From assembly GCF_024199985.1 (NCBI RefSeq), contig NZ_JANARS010000004.1, forward strand, positions 186,001 to 250,000: a stretch of DNA of 64,000 nucleotides, read 5' to 3'. The notes under the pieces are model-generated. The model was not told the DNA's origin, searched no databases, and was given only the letters and a program-made list of their open reading frames with translations. The position numbers and the translations under genes are program-made. The DNA is from Nocardioides pinisoli. Its GTDB lineage: Bacteria > Actinomycetota > Actinomycetes > Propionibacteriales > Nocardioidaceae. Below, one piece after another: positions 26,398-34,561 of this stretch (its first letter is position 1; each line of letters opens with the position of its first letter).

Positions 26398-26771
26398 GTC
26401 CGGTGCGGACTCCACACCTGACCCGGCCCGCCACCACCGCACAGCCGGGGACCGCGGTCCCCTCCACGCGCTCCGCGCTCGACCCGTGGGCGTGGTTCGT
26501 GGGCGGCGCCGCACTGTTCTTCGGGATGATGGACTACATCGAGTTCGACGACGACTTCTCCATCGCCCGCACCCTCGCGCCGTCCTTCTGCTGGGACAAG
26601 ACGCTGGCCGAGTCCGCCCCGCGGAGCAAGCACGGCGTCACGATCGTCGGCGTGAAGCGCACCGGCGAGGACTTCACCTACGCGCGGCCCGAGACCCTCG
26701 TCAACAGGCACGACCACCTGATCGTGTCCGGCCCCACCAACAAGGTCGAGAGGTTCTGCGACCTCCGGTGA
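26394..26771 (+). CDS. orphan TrkA C-terminal (RCK_C) domain protein, possible TrkA remnant
   Basis: Of 125 residues, the last 80 or so match the final part of a TrkA potassium-uptake regulator (DYIEFDDDFSIARTLAPSFC, then HGVTIVGVKRTGEDFTYARP and LIVSGPTNKVERF). The Rossmann NAD-binding half of TrkA is missing. In its place is a short Thr/Pro-rich stretch and one hydrophobic segment (DPWAWFVGGAALFFGMM). It is either a gene remnant kept in frame by overlap with the DUF385 gene, or a small membrane-tethered RCK_C protein. Confidence 0.6.
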   Translation: MSPVRTPHLTRPATTAQPGTAVPSTRSALDPWAWFVGGAALFFGMMDYIEFDDDFSIARTLAPSFCWDKTLAESAPRSKHGVTIVGVKRTGEDFTYARPETLVNRHDHLIVSGPTNKVERFCDLR

Positions 26772-26840
26772 CCCTCGCGCCTGCAGGACCGCGGTGCCGG
26801 CACCTCACCCGGTGGGCTCGCGGTGGCGCCGAGGACCTGC

Positions 26841-27953
26841 TCAGCCGTCCAGGTCGGTGGTGCGGGTGACGAGGTCGGCGAGGAGGGCGGGCATGCCGCC
26901 GGCCGCCACCACCCGGCGCTGCCGGTTGGGCTCCGTCTCCCCGGCGAGCGCGGCCGCGAGCGGCTCCAGCGGCGCCTCCATCCGGTCGGCGGCGAGCACC
27001 GACCGCGCCTCGGCGAGGACCCGGGCGGCGACCTCGCGCAGCGCGCGGAGCGACCCGTCGACGTCCACGACGCGCGTGTCGAGCCCGTAGCGCGCCGCCC
27101 GGTGGTCGTTGACGGCGAGCATGTCGTCGTCGAGGTCGCCCTCGTCCGGCGACTCCACCGCCCGCCGCGCGATCCCCTGCACCAGCGCGGTGAGCGCCGC
27201 GACGGTCGCCAGCGACGGGACGGCGTCCATCACGCGCACCTCGAGCGTCCCCAGCAGCGGTCGCGGACGCATCTCCCACCACACATAGGTGTGGTCGGAG
27301 GCCTCGGCCGCCGCCATCAGCGCCTCGGTGCGCGCGACGTAGTCGTCCCACGAGCGCAGCAGCGGCGGCATCGTGGTGCGTGGGTAGGACCGGATGATGG
27401 CCGCCCGCGCCGTGGCCTGGCCCGAGTCCAGCCCGTGCCAGTAGGGCGACCCGGCCGCGAGGGCGCGCAGGAGCGGCAGTCGGTTGCGCAGGCCGCGGTA
27501 GGCCAGCATCGCGGTGTCCGCGTCGGGCAGCCCCACGTGCACCTGCAGGGCCGCGGTCGGCGTGCGCAGGAGGCCGGCGTACTCGTCGATGATGCGGTCG
27601 TAGCGCGGCGACGTGGCGATGTGGGGGACGCCGACGGGCGCCGTCGGGTGCACGCCGGCCGCCAGGACGCGACCGCCCTGCTCGGCGACCAGGGCGCGGA
27701 GGTCGCGCAGCGATCGCCACACGTCCTCGGCGCTGCGGCACACGGGCGTGTTGAGCTCGACCTGGTCGACGTAGATCTCCCCGGTGACCACACCCGCACG
27801 CCGCTCGGCCTTCGACATGGCCTCCACGAGGGGGGCCGCGGCCGCGCCCATCAGCTCGTCCGCGTCGTCGACGAGCATCAGCTCCTCCTCCACGCCGACG
27901 GAGAACTCGCCCCCGGGCACGTGTGCGGGCACCCCTGACATCCCGCTCGTCAT
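26841..27953 (-). CDS. carboxylate-amine ligase, YbdK/GCS2 family
   Basis: This 370-residue enzyme belongs to the glutamate-cysteine ligase type 2 family. Markers are FSVGVEEELMLVDDADELM, VYVDQVELNTPVC-like, ALQVHVGLPDADTAMLAYRGL and YVWWEMRPRPLLGTLEVRVMDAV. These enzymes make gamma-glutamyl or weak carboxylate-amine bonds. The true substrate is unknown. It lies 39 bases downstream of the desaturase gene on the same strand and probably shares its transcript. Confidence 0.82.
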   Translation of the reverse strand: MTSGMSGVPAHVPGGEFSVGVEEELMLVDDADELMGAAAAPLVEAMSKAERRAGVVTGEIYVDQVELNTPVCRSAEDVWRSLRDLRALVAEQGGRVLAAGVHPTAPVGVPHIATSPRYDRIIDEYAGLLRTPTAALQVHVGLPDADTAMLAYRGLRNRLPLLRALAAGSPYWHGLDSGQATARAAIIRSYPRTTMPPLLRSWDDYVARTEALMAAAEASDHTYVWWEMRPRPLLGTLEVRVMDAVPSLATVAALTALVQGIARRAVESPDEGDLDDDMLAVNDHRAARYGLDTRVVDVDGSLRALREVAARVLAEARSVLAADRMEAPLEPLAAALAGETEPNRQRRVVAAGGMPALLADLVTRTTDLDG

Positions 27954-27992
27954 GGCGACAGATGCCCCGCCGGAGAGGCCGTCATGCGCAGG

Positions 27993-29096
27993 TCAGCGTC
28001 GCGGCGGCAGCGACAGCCGCAGGACCTTGTGCCAGGCGCTCCCGACCTGTCGCCACAGCGGCGCCGTGTTGTAGGCCAGGCCGTGGCGCTCGAACAGCTC
28101 GCGGACCGGGCCGGCGATCTCGCGGTAGCGGTTGCTCGGCAGGTCGGGGAACAGGTGGTGCTCGATCTGGTGCGAGAGGTTGCCGCACAGCACGTGGAGC
28201 CACGCCGGTCCCGAGATGTCAGCCGAGCCGAGCATCTGGCGCACGTACCACCGCCCGCGCGTCTCCTGCTCGTCGAGCTCGGCCACCTCGAAGGTCTCCA
28301 CGCCCTCGGGGAAGTGGCCGCACATGATCACCGAGTGGCTCCAGACGTTGCGGGCCAGGTTGGCCAGGAGGTTGGCGGTCAGGGTGGTGCGGGCTGATCC
28401 GGTGGGCGCGGACAGGAGCGGGTGCAGGACGTAGTCGCGGAACGCGTGGCGCGCGACCCGCCGGGCAGTGGTGCGCAGCTCGGCCCTCTGCTGCGGCGTC
28501 ACGTCGGCGCCCTTCCTCAACGTCTCCCCCAGGTCGAGGTCGTAGGTGGCGATGCCGTACTCGAAGAACATGGCGTTGAGCAGGTTGAGGACCGGCTGCA
28601 GGCGGTGGCGGGGGTGCCACTCCTGCGCCTCGTCGACCCGCATGATGCCGTAGCCCAGGTCGTTGTCCTTGCCGAGCACGTTGGTGTTGACGTGGTGGCG
28701 GTCGTTGTGCGCGCGCTGCCACTGGGCCGGCTCGGACGCGTGGTCCCAGTCCCAGGTCGAGGAGTGGATCCGCGGGTCGCGCATCCAGTCCCACTGGCCG
28801 TGGAGCACGTTGTGCCCGATCTCCATGTTGTCGAGCACCTTCGACAGCGCGAGCGAGGTCGTGCCCAGCCACCACGCGGTGCGGCTGCGGCTGCCGAGGA
28901 GGACGACCCGTCCGGCCACCTCCAGGCACCGCTGCACCGCGATGACGCGTCGGACGTAGGCAGCGTCATCGGCGCCGCGGTCGGCCAGGACCTCCTCGCG
29001 CAGGGCGTCGAGGGTGCGGCCGATCTCGTCGACCTCGGCATCGGTGAGATCGGCGTAGGAGCGCGGGGCGGGCGCGTGGTGGAGGAAGGCGGCCAT
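27993..29096 (-). CDS. fatty acyl-CoA/acyl-lipid desaturase
   Basis: This 367-residue membrane diiron desaturase has all three histidine boxes: HNVLHGQ, HNDRHH and HQIEHH. The core phrase SKVLDNMEIGHNVLHGQWDW and the ending YNTAPLWRQVGSAWHKVL are typical of actinobacterial acyl desaturases. ATG 29096 is used. An in-frame ATG at about 29132 would add twelve residues. It probably adjusts membrane fluidity. Confidence 0.85.
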   Translation of the reverse strand: MAAFLHHAPAPRSYADLTDAEVDEIGRTLDALREEVLADRGADDAAYVRRVIAVQRCLEVAGRVVLLGSRSRTAWWLGTTSLALSKVLDNMEIGHNVLHGQWDWMRDPRIHSSTWDWDHASEPAQWQRAHNDRHHVNTNVLGKDNDLGYGIMRVDEAQEWHPRHRLQPVLNLLNAMFFEYGIATYDLDLGETLRKGADVTPQQRAELRTTARRVARHAFRDYVLHPLLSAPTGSARTTLTANLLANLARNVWSHSVIMCGHFPEGVETFEVAELDEQETRGRWYVRQMLGSADISGPAWLHVLCGNLSHQIEHHLFPDLPSNRYREIAGPVRELFERHGLAYNTAPLWRQVGSAWHKVLRLSLPPRR

Positions 29097-29189
29097 CGTT
29101 CCCAGTGCCCCACCGACGGCGCCAGCATGCATTTCGGATCGCCCTCCGACGAGGTGGACTGGGACGCCGGTCGCTGGGTACGGAGCGTC

Positions 29190-29351
29190 ATGACCGAGCA
29201 CCCCCACCACGACCAGGACGCCGAACCGCCGACGCCGGACGGGCAGGAGCCGGATCAGGAGCAGCCGCGGCCGGGCTCCGAGCCGGCCAGCGACCCGGAC
29301 CCCGCTCCCGGCGCAGGAACCACCCCCACCCACTCCGAGGAGGACGCATGA
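29190..29351 (+). CDS. small hydrophilic protein, hypothetical
   Basis: This is a 53-residue Pro/Glu/Asp-rich protein (TEHPHHDQDAEPPTPDGQEP) whose stop overlaps the next start (ATGA). No family is known. The support is the coupling and a TACGGA element five bases before the ATG. It could be non-functional. Confidence 0.4.
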   Translation: MTEHPHHDQDAEPPTPDGQEPDQEQPRPGSEPASDPDPAPGAGTTPTHSEEDA

Positions 29352-30184
29352 CGACCTACGGAAACGACCCACTCAGCACGACCGGCACCGGCACGACCGG
29401 TGACGTGTCGGGCACCACCGGCACCGGTGGCTACGACGCCACCGGCTACTCGACCGGCACCGACTCCGGCTCGAGCACGACGGACAAGGCCAAGGACACC
29501 GCCTCCACGGCGGCCGACCAGGGCAAGAACGTCGCCGGCACAGCCAAGGACGAGGCGCTCAACGTCGCGGGCACCGCGGCCGAGCAGGCGCGCAACGTCG
29601 TCGGCGAGGCGAAGCAGCAGGTGACCGCGCAGCTGAGCGACCAGGCCACCACCGGTCGCGACAAGCTGTCGGAGACGCTCCGCACGCTCGGTGACGACCT
29701 GCAGAAGATGGCACAGGGCGAGGGCCCCTCCCAGGGCATGGCGACCGACCTGACGCAGGAGGTCTCGGACCGCGTCCGCGCCCTCGGCAGCCACCTCGAG
29801 AACCGCGAGCCCGGACAGCTCCTCGACGACGCCCGCGACTTCGCGCGGCGCCGCCCCGGCACCTTCCTGCTGGGCGCGCTCGCCGCGGGAGTGGTGGCCG
29901 GCCGGATGTTCCGCGCGACCGCCGACGGTGCGGCAGCGGCCTCGCTGGCCGAGTCCGGCGGCACGGGCACGACCGGCACGGCCTACGGCGCCGTCCCGAC
30001 CGACCCGACCTACGGCACCACGGGCGTCGGCACGGGTCCGATGGGCACCGCCAGCGGCAACGCTCCCCTCGCCGGCAGCCCGAGCACCACGGGCTACGAC
30101 ACCCCCGCGACGCAGACGATGCCGTCGAGCCTCGACTCCACCACCTCCGGGCTCCCGGGCCAGCGCACCCAGGACACGCCGTGA
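29348..30184 (+). CDS. Gly/Thr-rich protein with LEA-like helices and one membrane segment
   Basis: This 278-residue protein has low-complexity Gly/Thr/Ser/Tyr ends and a central amphipathic helix region with LEA-like repeats (DKAKDTASTAADQGKNVAGT, then AEQARNVVGEAKQQVTAQL). One hydrophobic segment follows (GTFLLGALAAGVVAGRMF). Similar architecture occurs in actinobacterial stress operons with Holin-X and DUF3618 proteins, which follow here with overlapping starts. A membrane-stress or desiccation role is inferred. Confidence 0.65.
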   Translation: MTTYGNDPLSTTGTGTTGDVSGTTGTGGYDATGYSTGTDSGSSTTDKAKDTASTAADQGKNVAGTAKDEALNVAGTAAEQARNVVGEAKQQVTAQLSDQATTGRDKLSETLRTLGDDLQKMAQGEGPSQGMATDLTQEVSDRVRALGSHLENREPGQLLDDARDFARRRPGTFLLGALAAGVVAGRMFRATADGAAAASLAESGGTGTTGTAYGAVPTDPTYGTTGVGTGPMGTASGNAPLAGSPSTTGYDTPATQTMPSSLDSTTSGLPGQRTQDTP

Positions 30185-30645
30185 CAGGGGCCCAGGGGTT
30201 CGACGCCGTGCCCCCGGCCGGCGCGACGGGCCCGTCCGGCTCGCACGTCGTGGGCACGGGCACGCAGGACGAGCGCAGCCTCGGCCAGATCGTCGGCGAC
30301 CTGAGCCACGACCTGACCACGCTGGTCAAGCAGGAGCTCGAGCTGGCACGCACGGAGCTCAAGGAAGAGGCCGCCAAGGCCGGGAAGGGCGCCGGGATGC
30401 TCGGCGGTGCCGGCATCGCAGGCCTGCTCGCGCTGATCCTGGGCTCGTTCGCCCTGGCCTACCTCCTCGACAACTGGATGCCGGTCGAGCTGGCGTTCCT
30501 GATCGTCACGCTCCTGTGGGCGATCGTCGGCGCCGTCCTGGCGGCCAGGGGCCGCAAGGAGCTCAAGAACGCAAACCCGCAGCTGCCGGAGACGCAGCAG
30601 ACACTCAAGGAGGACGCAGCATGGGCCAGAGCACAGAAGAACTGA
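30181..30645 (+). CDS. Holin-X / YqjE-like membrane protein (Phage_holin_3_6 family)
   Basis: This 154-residue protein has a cytoplasmic helix (QIVGDLSHDLTTLVKQELEL), the conserved AKAGKGAGMLGGAGIAGLL stretch and two membrane helices. It matches the actinobacterial Holin-X family, which is a chromosomal envelope protein, not a lysis holin. The GTG start overlaps the upstream stop, and its own end overlaps the DUF3618 start by 25 bases. Confidence 0.8.
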   Translation: MTGAQGFDAVPPAGATGPSGSHVVGTGTQDERSLGQIVGDLSHDLTTLVKQELELARTELKEEAAKAGKGAGMLGGAGIAGLLALILGSFALAYLLDNWMPVELAFLIVTLLWAIVGAVLAARGRKELKNANPQLPETQQTLKEDAAWARAQKN

Positions 30646-31217
30646 GGTCCGAGATCGAGCAGACGCGGCAGTCCATGACCGCCGACGTCGACGCCCTGCA
30701 GGACCGGGTGAGCCCGTCGGCCATCGTCGAGCGACGCAAGCAGGCGGCCCGCAGCCGTGTGCAGGGAGTCCGGGACAAGGTGATGGGCAGCGCTCACGGC
30801 GTCAGCTCCTCGGCGTCCGGCACGGCCGGGTCCGCCAGGGACTCCGCCGGCGGCGCAGTGGACTCGGTCAAGGGCACCGCGCAGGGCGCCGTCAGCGGCG
30901 CCCAGGACAAGGTCCAGGGCGCCCCGCTCGCGGCCGGCCTGGTCGCCTTCGGCGCCGGCATGATCGTGTCCGCGCTGATCCCCGCGTCCGAGAAGGAAGC
31001 GGTCGCCGCCGGTCACGTCGTCGACGCCGCCAAGGAGCACGGCCAGCCGGTCGTGGACCAGGCGAGGTCGGTCGCGCAGGACGTCGCCGACAGCGTCAAG
31101 GGGACGGCCGCCGAGGCCGCCCAGGAGGTCAAGGACACGGCCACCGACAGTGCTGACAAGGTCAGGTCCGAGGGACAGTCGGGAGTGGACGAGGTTCGCT
31201 CGCAGACGCGGTCCTGA
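30621..31217 (+). CDS. DUF3618 protein with LEA-like repeats
   Basis: The 198 residues begin with the DUF3618 signature (TEELRSEIEQTRQSMTADVD, then LQDRVSPSAIVERRKQ). They continue into Ala/Gly/Lys/Asp amphipathic repeats around one hydrophobic segment (PLAAGLVAFGAGMIVSALIP). It is the last gene of the operon before a strong terminator. It probably associates with the inner membrane face. Confidence 0.82.
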   Translation: MGQSTEELRSEIEQTRQSMTADVDALQDRVSPSAIVERRKQAARSRVQGVRDKVMGSAHGVSSSASGTAGSARDSAGGAVDSVKGTAQGAVSGAQDKVQGAPLAAGLVAFGAGMIVSALIPASEKEAVAAGHVVDAAKEHGQPVVDQARSVAQDVADSVKGTAAEAAQEVKDTATDSADKVRSEGQSGVDEVRSQTRS

Positions 31218-31235
31218 CAGCTCCACGATCCCACG

Positions 31236-31269
31236 AACCGGCCCGTCCCCATCCGGGGGCGGGCCGGTT
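31236..31269 (+). terminator. intrinsic-type terminator of the 29.2-31.2 kb operon
   Basis: AACCGGCCCG (31236-31245) pairs with CGGGCCGGTT (31260-31269), with additional pairing inside (CCCC with GGGG) and a TTCTTCG tail. It begins 18 bases after the DUF3618 stop. Confidence 0.8.
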
Positions 31270-31320
31270 CTTCGTGGGGTGGCCCAGGGCCGCGGGATCG
31301 ACGGGCTCGGGCCCGGGGAG

Positions 31321-31948
31321 TCACCTGTCGACGGTGCCCGGCTCGAGGCTGACCACCGCACCGCGCTCAGGGCAGCGCAGCTCCGCAGCGAGACCCGCGG
31401 ATCGGGCCCGTTCGACGAAGTCGCCGAGCGGCGACCGGAAGACGGTGTAGTCGTCGTGGTGCACCGGGACGACGACCTTCGGGCGTGAGCGCTCCACGAA
31501 GTCGACGCCCATCGGCCCGTCCATGGTGACCGTGCGCAGCAGCACCCGCGTGCACCGCCGGCACCGCAGTGACCCGCAGCTGCTCGGCACCCTTGTCCAG
31601 GACGTGCTGGTCCCACGTCTCCAGCGCCCGGGCGTCGAAGCCCCACGAGCCGAGACGTCGTACGGCGTGCGGGGTCGACAGCACCGGGGTGGACCGGTCG
31701 AGGCGAGCGCGGCTGACCCGGTCGAAGTGGTCGCCGTGCAGGTGCGAGAGCAGGACGGCGTCGAGCGCCGGCAGTGCCTCCGGCTCGATCGCCGGGTCCG
31801 TCAGCCGACGCGAGGACAGGCCCCACCCCAGGTAGGCCCGCTGACCGCGGTGCAGGAAGTTGGGGTCCGTCAGCAGGGTGAAGGACCCCAGCGACATCAC
31901 GGTCGTCGCGGTGCCGACGAAGTGGAGCCGGTCGCCGTTCGTCATCAC
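31321..31948 (-). pseudogene. MBL-fold metallo-hydrolase, internally deleted and frameshifted
   Basis: Reading leftward, the first 134 or so residues are an intact MBL N-terminal half (LHFVGTATTVMSLGSFTLLTDPNF, and SHLHGDHFD with the zinc-binding HxHxDH). Frame is lost at about 31545. A second frame gives the C-terminal half (VLLRTVTMDGPMGVDFVERS and VVVPVHHDDYTVFRSPL). The segment between, including the strand that normally carries the GDT metal ligand, is missing. The junction lies in a GTGCACGCGGGTGCTG stretch, consistent with deletion at short repeats. Confidence 0.7.
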
Positions 31949-31961
31949 GGCGGGCCGGTGG

Positions 31962-32429
31962 TCAGCGACCGAGACCGGTGGTGCCGGACCGCTTGGAGAG
32001 CACGATCCCGAGGGCGATCATCCCGACCCCGAGGACGAGGTGCAGCACGTCGTCCGCGGTGTTGAGCGGGACGAAGTTGGCCTGCGAGTCCTTGTCGACG
32101 ACCACGCCGTAGAGGAAGAGGAGGAGGTAGACGCCGCCGCCGACGACGAGGAAGGCACGTGCGCTCGACGGCCGCCGCGCCAGCGCGATCCCGACCACTC
32201 CGAAGAGCAGGTGGACCACGTTGTGGAGGACCGACACCTGGAAGATCCCGAGCAGCTCGGCGTGCGAGTCGTGCCCGGCCGCCTCGAGGCTCCCGCTGCC
32301 GGTGGTGATGCCCGGGATGAAGCCGAGCACGCCGACGAGCAGGAAGACGGCGCCGACGAGGACGGCCGCCGCCTGCACCGGGGTCCCGGACGCGGTGGAC
32401 CGGGACTGGAGACGAGTGTTCTCTGCCAT
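31962..32429 (-). CDS. DUF4383 family membrane protein
   Basis: This 155-residue protein has four membrane helices and the family phrases LGIFQVSVLHNVVHLLFGVVG and NTADDVLHLVLGVGMIALG. AGGAG precedes the ATG. The function is unknown. It is common in actinobacteria, often near stress genes, as here. Confidence 0.85.
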   Translation of the reverse strand: MAENTRLQSRSTASGTPVQAAAVLVGAVFLLVGVLGFIPGITTGSGSLEAAGHDSHAELLGIFQVSVLHNVVHLLFGVVGIALARRPSSARAFLVVGGGVYLLLFLYGVVVDKDSQANFVPLNTADDVLHLVLGVGMIALGIVLSKRSGTTGLGR

Positions 32430-32620
32430 GGGGTGCTCCTTGATCGACGCCGAACGAGAACGGCGTGGGGCTCGCTCCGTACCCTCGGACTGGTGTCGCA
32501 CACACCGCCCCCACCCCGGAGTGGGGTTCCCCGGCCGTGGCCCAGGTCACGGTCTGCGCCACACCGTGACGGGGTACAGATGTGTCCCGTCCCACGCAGA
32601 ACCCGACGAGAGGATCGCTC

Positions 32621-33301
32621 GTGAACCCCATCCGCCTGGTCTCCGGAGCAGTCATGCTCCCCGCCCACGCCGCCGCAGCCGTCATCGGGACGTCGGTGGG
32701 GCTCGCGAGCACCGGGGTGCGGACGACGGCCCGTGTCGTCGGCCGCGCCGTCGAGCAGGTCTCGCGCGGAGGTCACGCGCCCTCGGCGCCGCCCGCACCG
32801 TGGGATGCCGACCGTCGGCGCACCTCGGTCCCGACCCCGGCCCCGCCCCCGGCCGCGACCCCGAACCCGGTTCCCGTGACCGAGGCTCCGGCCACGGGTG
32901 CCGCTCCCCTGGACACGCTGGCGACCGAGCCGGCCACGACGACGGCCACCACGAAGGCGCCGGCGAAGGCACCGGCGAAGAAGGCACCCGCCACGAAGGC
33001 GCCGGCGAAGAAGGCTGCGAAGAAGACGGCCAAGAAGGCTGCGAAGAGGGCGCCGTCGAAGCAGGCGGCCGTGCTCGCACCCGCCCTCGGGCTGAGCGAG
33101 TCCGAGGTCGAGGCCGTCACCGGCGACGACCCGGTGACTCCGGCCGGCATTCCGGCCGCGGGTGAGGGCGTCAACCCCGACACGACCGAGACCGACCTGC
33201 ACCAGCCGGGCACCGAGCCGCTGATGGACCCTGCGACGGTCAAGGCCGTGGCCAGCGAGTCCGAGGTGCTGCGGCGCGGGGCCGACACCGACAAGGGCTG
33301 A
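32621..33301 (+). CDS. Lys/Ala/Pro-rich protein with histone H1-like tract
   Basis: This 226-residue protein has an N-terminal hydrophobic region ([20 protein letters not shown]), a Pro/Thr-rich linker and a run of AK/PAKKA repeats ([20 protein letters not shown]) like the tails of HupB and histone H1. An acidic C-terminal part follows. It may tether nucleic acid or polyphosphate near the membrane; this is inference. The GTG at 32621 follows GAGAGGA. The upstream GTG at 32582 is less likely. Confidence 0.6.
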   Translation: MNPIRLVSGAVMLPAHAAAAVIGTSVGLASTGVRTTARVVGRAVEQVSRGGHAPSAPPAPWDADRRRTSVPTPAPPPAATPNPVPVTEAPATGAAPLDTLATEPATTTATTKAPAKAPAKKAPATKAPAKKAAKKTAKKAAKRAPSKQAAVLAPALGLSESEVEAVTGDDPVTPAGIPAAGEGVNPDTTETDLHQPGTEPLMDPATVKAVASESEVLRRGADTDKG

Positions 33302-33338
33302 TCCCGCGACGCGCGGGACGGCTGTCAGTCGCTCGACC

Positions 33339-33344
33339 TATCCT
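33339..33344 (+). promoter_or_regulatory. leaderless -10 element
   Basis: TATCCT ends six bases before GTG 33351. Confidence 0.5.
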
Positions 33345-33350
33345 CGGAGC

Positions 33351-33692
33351 GTGCACCGGATCTTCACCACGAGCGTGGCCTCGGTCTACCCCCACTACGT
33401 CGCCAAGGCGGAGCGCAAGGGTCGGACCCGGGAGGAGGTCGACGAGGTGATCGAGTGGCTGACGGGGTTCGACGCCGCCCAGCTGCAGGCCCACCTCGAC
33501 GCCGGCACGACCTTCGAGGAGTTCTTCGCCGCGGCGCGGCTCAACCCTCGTGTCGACCAGATCACCGGCTCGGTGTGCGGGGTGAAGGTGCAGGAGGTCG
33601 AGGACCCGCTCATGCGGCAGATCCGCTACCTCGACAAGCTCGTCGACGAGCTGGCCAAGGGACGCCCCCTGGAGAAGGTGCTGCGGCACTGA
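33351..33692 (+). CDS. DUF2200 domain protein
   Basis: This 113-residue protein has the full DUF2200 pattern: [29 protein letters not shown], and the ending [20 protein letters not shown]. The family is widespread and uncharacterised. The GTG start is leaderless. It is not operonic with the hydrolase that follows, which has its own upstream TACGGG element. Confidence 0.88.
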   Translation: MHRIFTTSVASVYPHYVAKAERKGRTREEVDEVIEWLTGFDAAQLQAHLDAGTTFEEFFAAARLNPRVDQITGSVCGVKVQEVEDPLMRQIRYLDKLVDELAKGRPLEKVLRH

Positions 33693-33709
33693 GCGGGGTA
33701 CGGGGCGCC

Positions 33710-34561
33710 ATGGACCATCACTCAGACCCGCACCTGTCCTGGCGTCGACGCATCGTCCGCGGTGACGGGGTCGACCTGGCCGTCCACGAGACCGGCCCGG
33801 CCGATGCCCCGGTGGTCGTCCTGGTCCACGGCTACCCGGACACCCACCGGATGTGGCTGCCGGTCGCCGAGCGGCTGGCCGACCGGCTGCGGGTCGTGCT
33901 CTACGACACGCGCGGCCAAGGCCTGTCGCCCACCGACGCCCCCGACGCGGCCTTCGCGCTCCCGCACCTCGCCGCCGACCTGATGGCCGTGGTCGACGAC
34001 GCGAGCCCCGATCGGCGCGCCCACGTCGTCGGCCACGACTGGGGGTCGGTGCAGGCGTGGGAGGCGGTGTGCGAGCCCGGCGCCGCTGACCGGATCGCCT
34101 CCTTCACCTCGATCAGCGGGCCCAACCTCGACCACGTCGCCGCCTGGACGCGTCACGCGCTCCTGCGACCCACGCCGGCCGGCGTCGTCCGCCTGGCAGG
34201 CCAGGGCCTCTCGTCCTCCTACGTGCCGTTCCTCGTCTCGCCGCTGGCGCCGCCGGTGCTGAAGGCGCTGGGTGGGCGCGACATGGTCTCGGGGCTGCGC
34301 TACTACCGCGGCAACGTCGCCCTCCGTCGCCCGCGGCGCGCGCGTCGCACGAGGGTGCCGGTGCTGCAGCTCGCCCTGACCCGCGACCCGGCGATCCGCG
34401 GCTCGGCCCTCGAGGCCAGTGACCAGTGGTGCGACGACCTCCAGCGCCGCAAGCTGCCGTTCGGGCACTGGGCGCCGCGGACCCACCCCGAGGTCGTCGC
34501 CGAGGAGGTCCTCGCCCACGTCCTCGACGTGGGGGCCCGACAGGTCGAGGGCACCGGATGA
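33710..34561 (+). CDS. alpha/beta hydrolase
   Basis: This 283-residue alpha/beta hydrolase has the oxyanion segment VVLVHGYPDTHRMWLPVAERL and the nucleophile elbow GHDWGSV, where the nucleophile is aspartate as in epoxide hydrolases and dehalogenases. A C-terminal GHWAPRTHPEVVAEEV carries the histidine. It resembles the hydrolase half of SDR-hydrolase fusions. Its stop overlaps the SplB start by four bases, so the pair is co-translated. Confidence 0.82.
   Translation: MDHHSDPHLSWRRRIVRGDGVDLAVHETGPADAPVVVLVHGYPDTHRMWLPVAERLADRLRVVLYDTRGQGLSPTDAPDAAFALPHLAADLMAVVDDASPDRRAHVVGHDWGSVQAWEAVCEPGAADRIASFTSISGPNLDHVAAWTRHALLRPTPAGVVRLAGQGLSSSYVPFLVSPLAPPVLKALGGRDMVSGLRYYRGNVALRRPRRARRTRVPVLQLALTRDPAIRGSALEASDQWCDDLQRRKLPFGHWAPRTHPEVVAEEVLAHVLDVGARQVEGTG

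Noticed and set aside
30181..30645. Prophage remnant suggested by a holin-like gene
   Set aside because: The protein is the chromosomal Holin-X type with stress-operon neighbours, and no other phage gene is present.
32940..33070. CRISPR-like or satellite repeat
   Set aside because: The repetition comes from AK/PAKKA codons in a coding sequence; there are no spacers or regular units.
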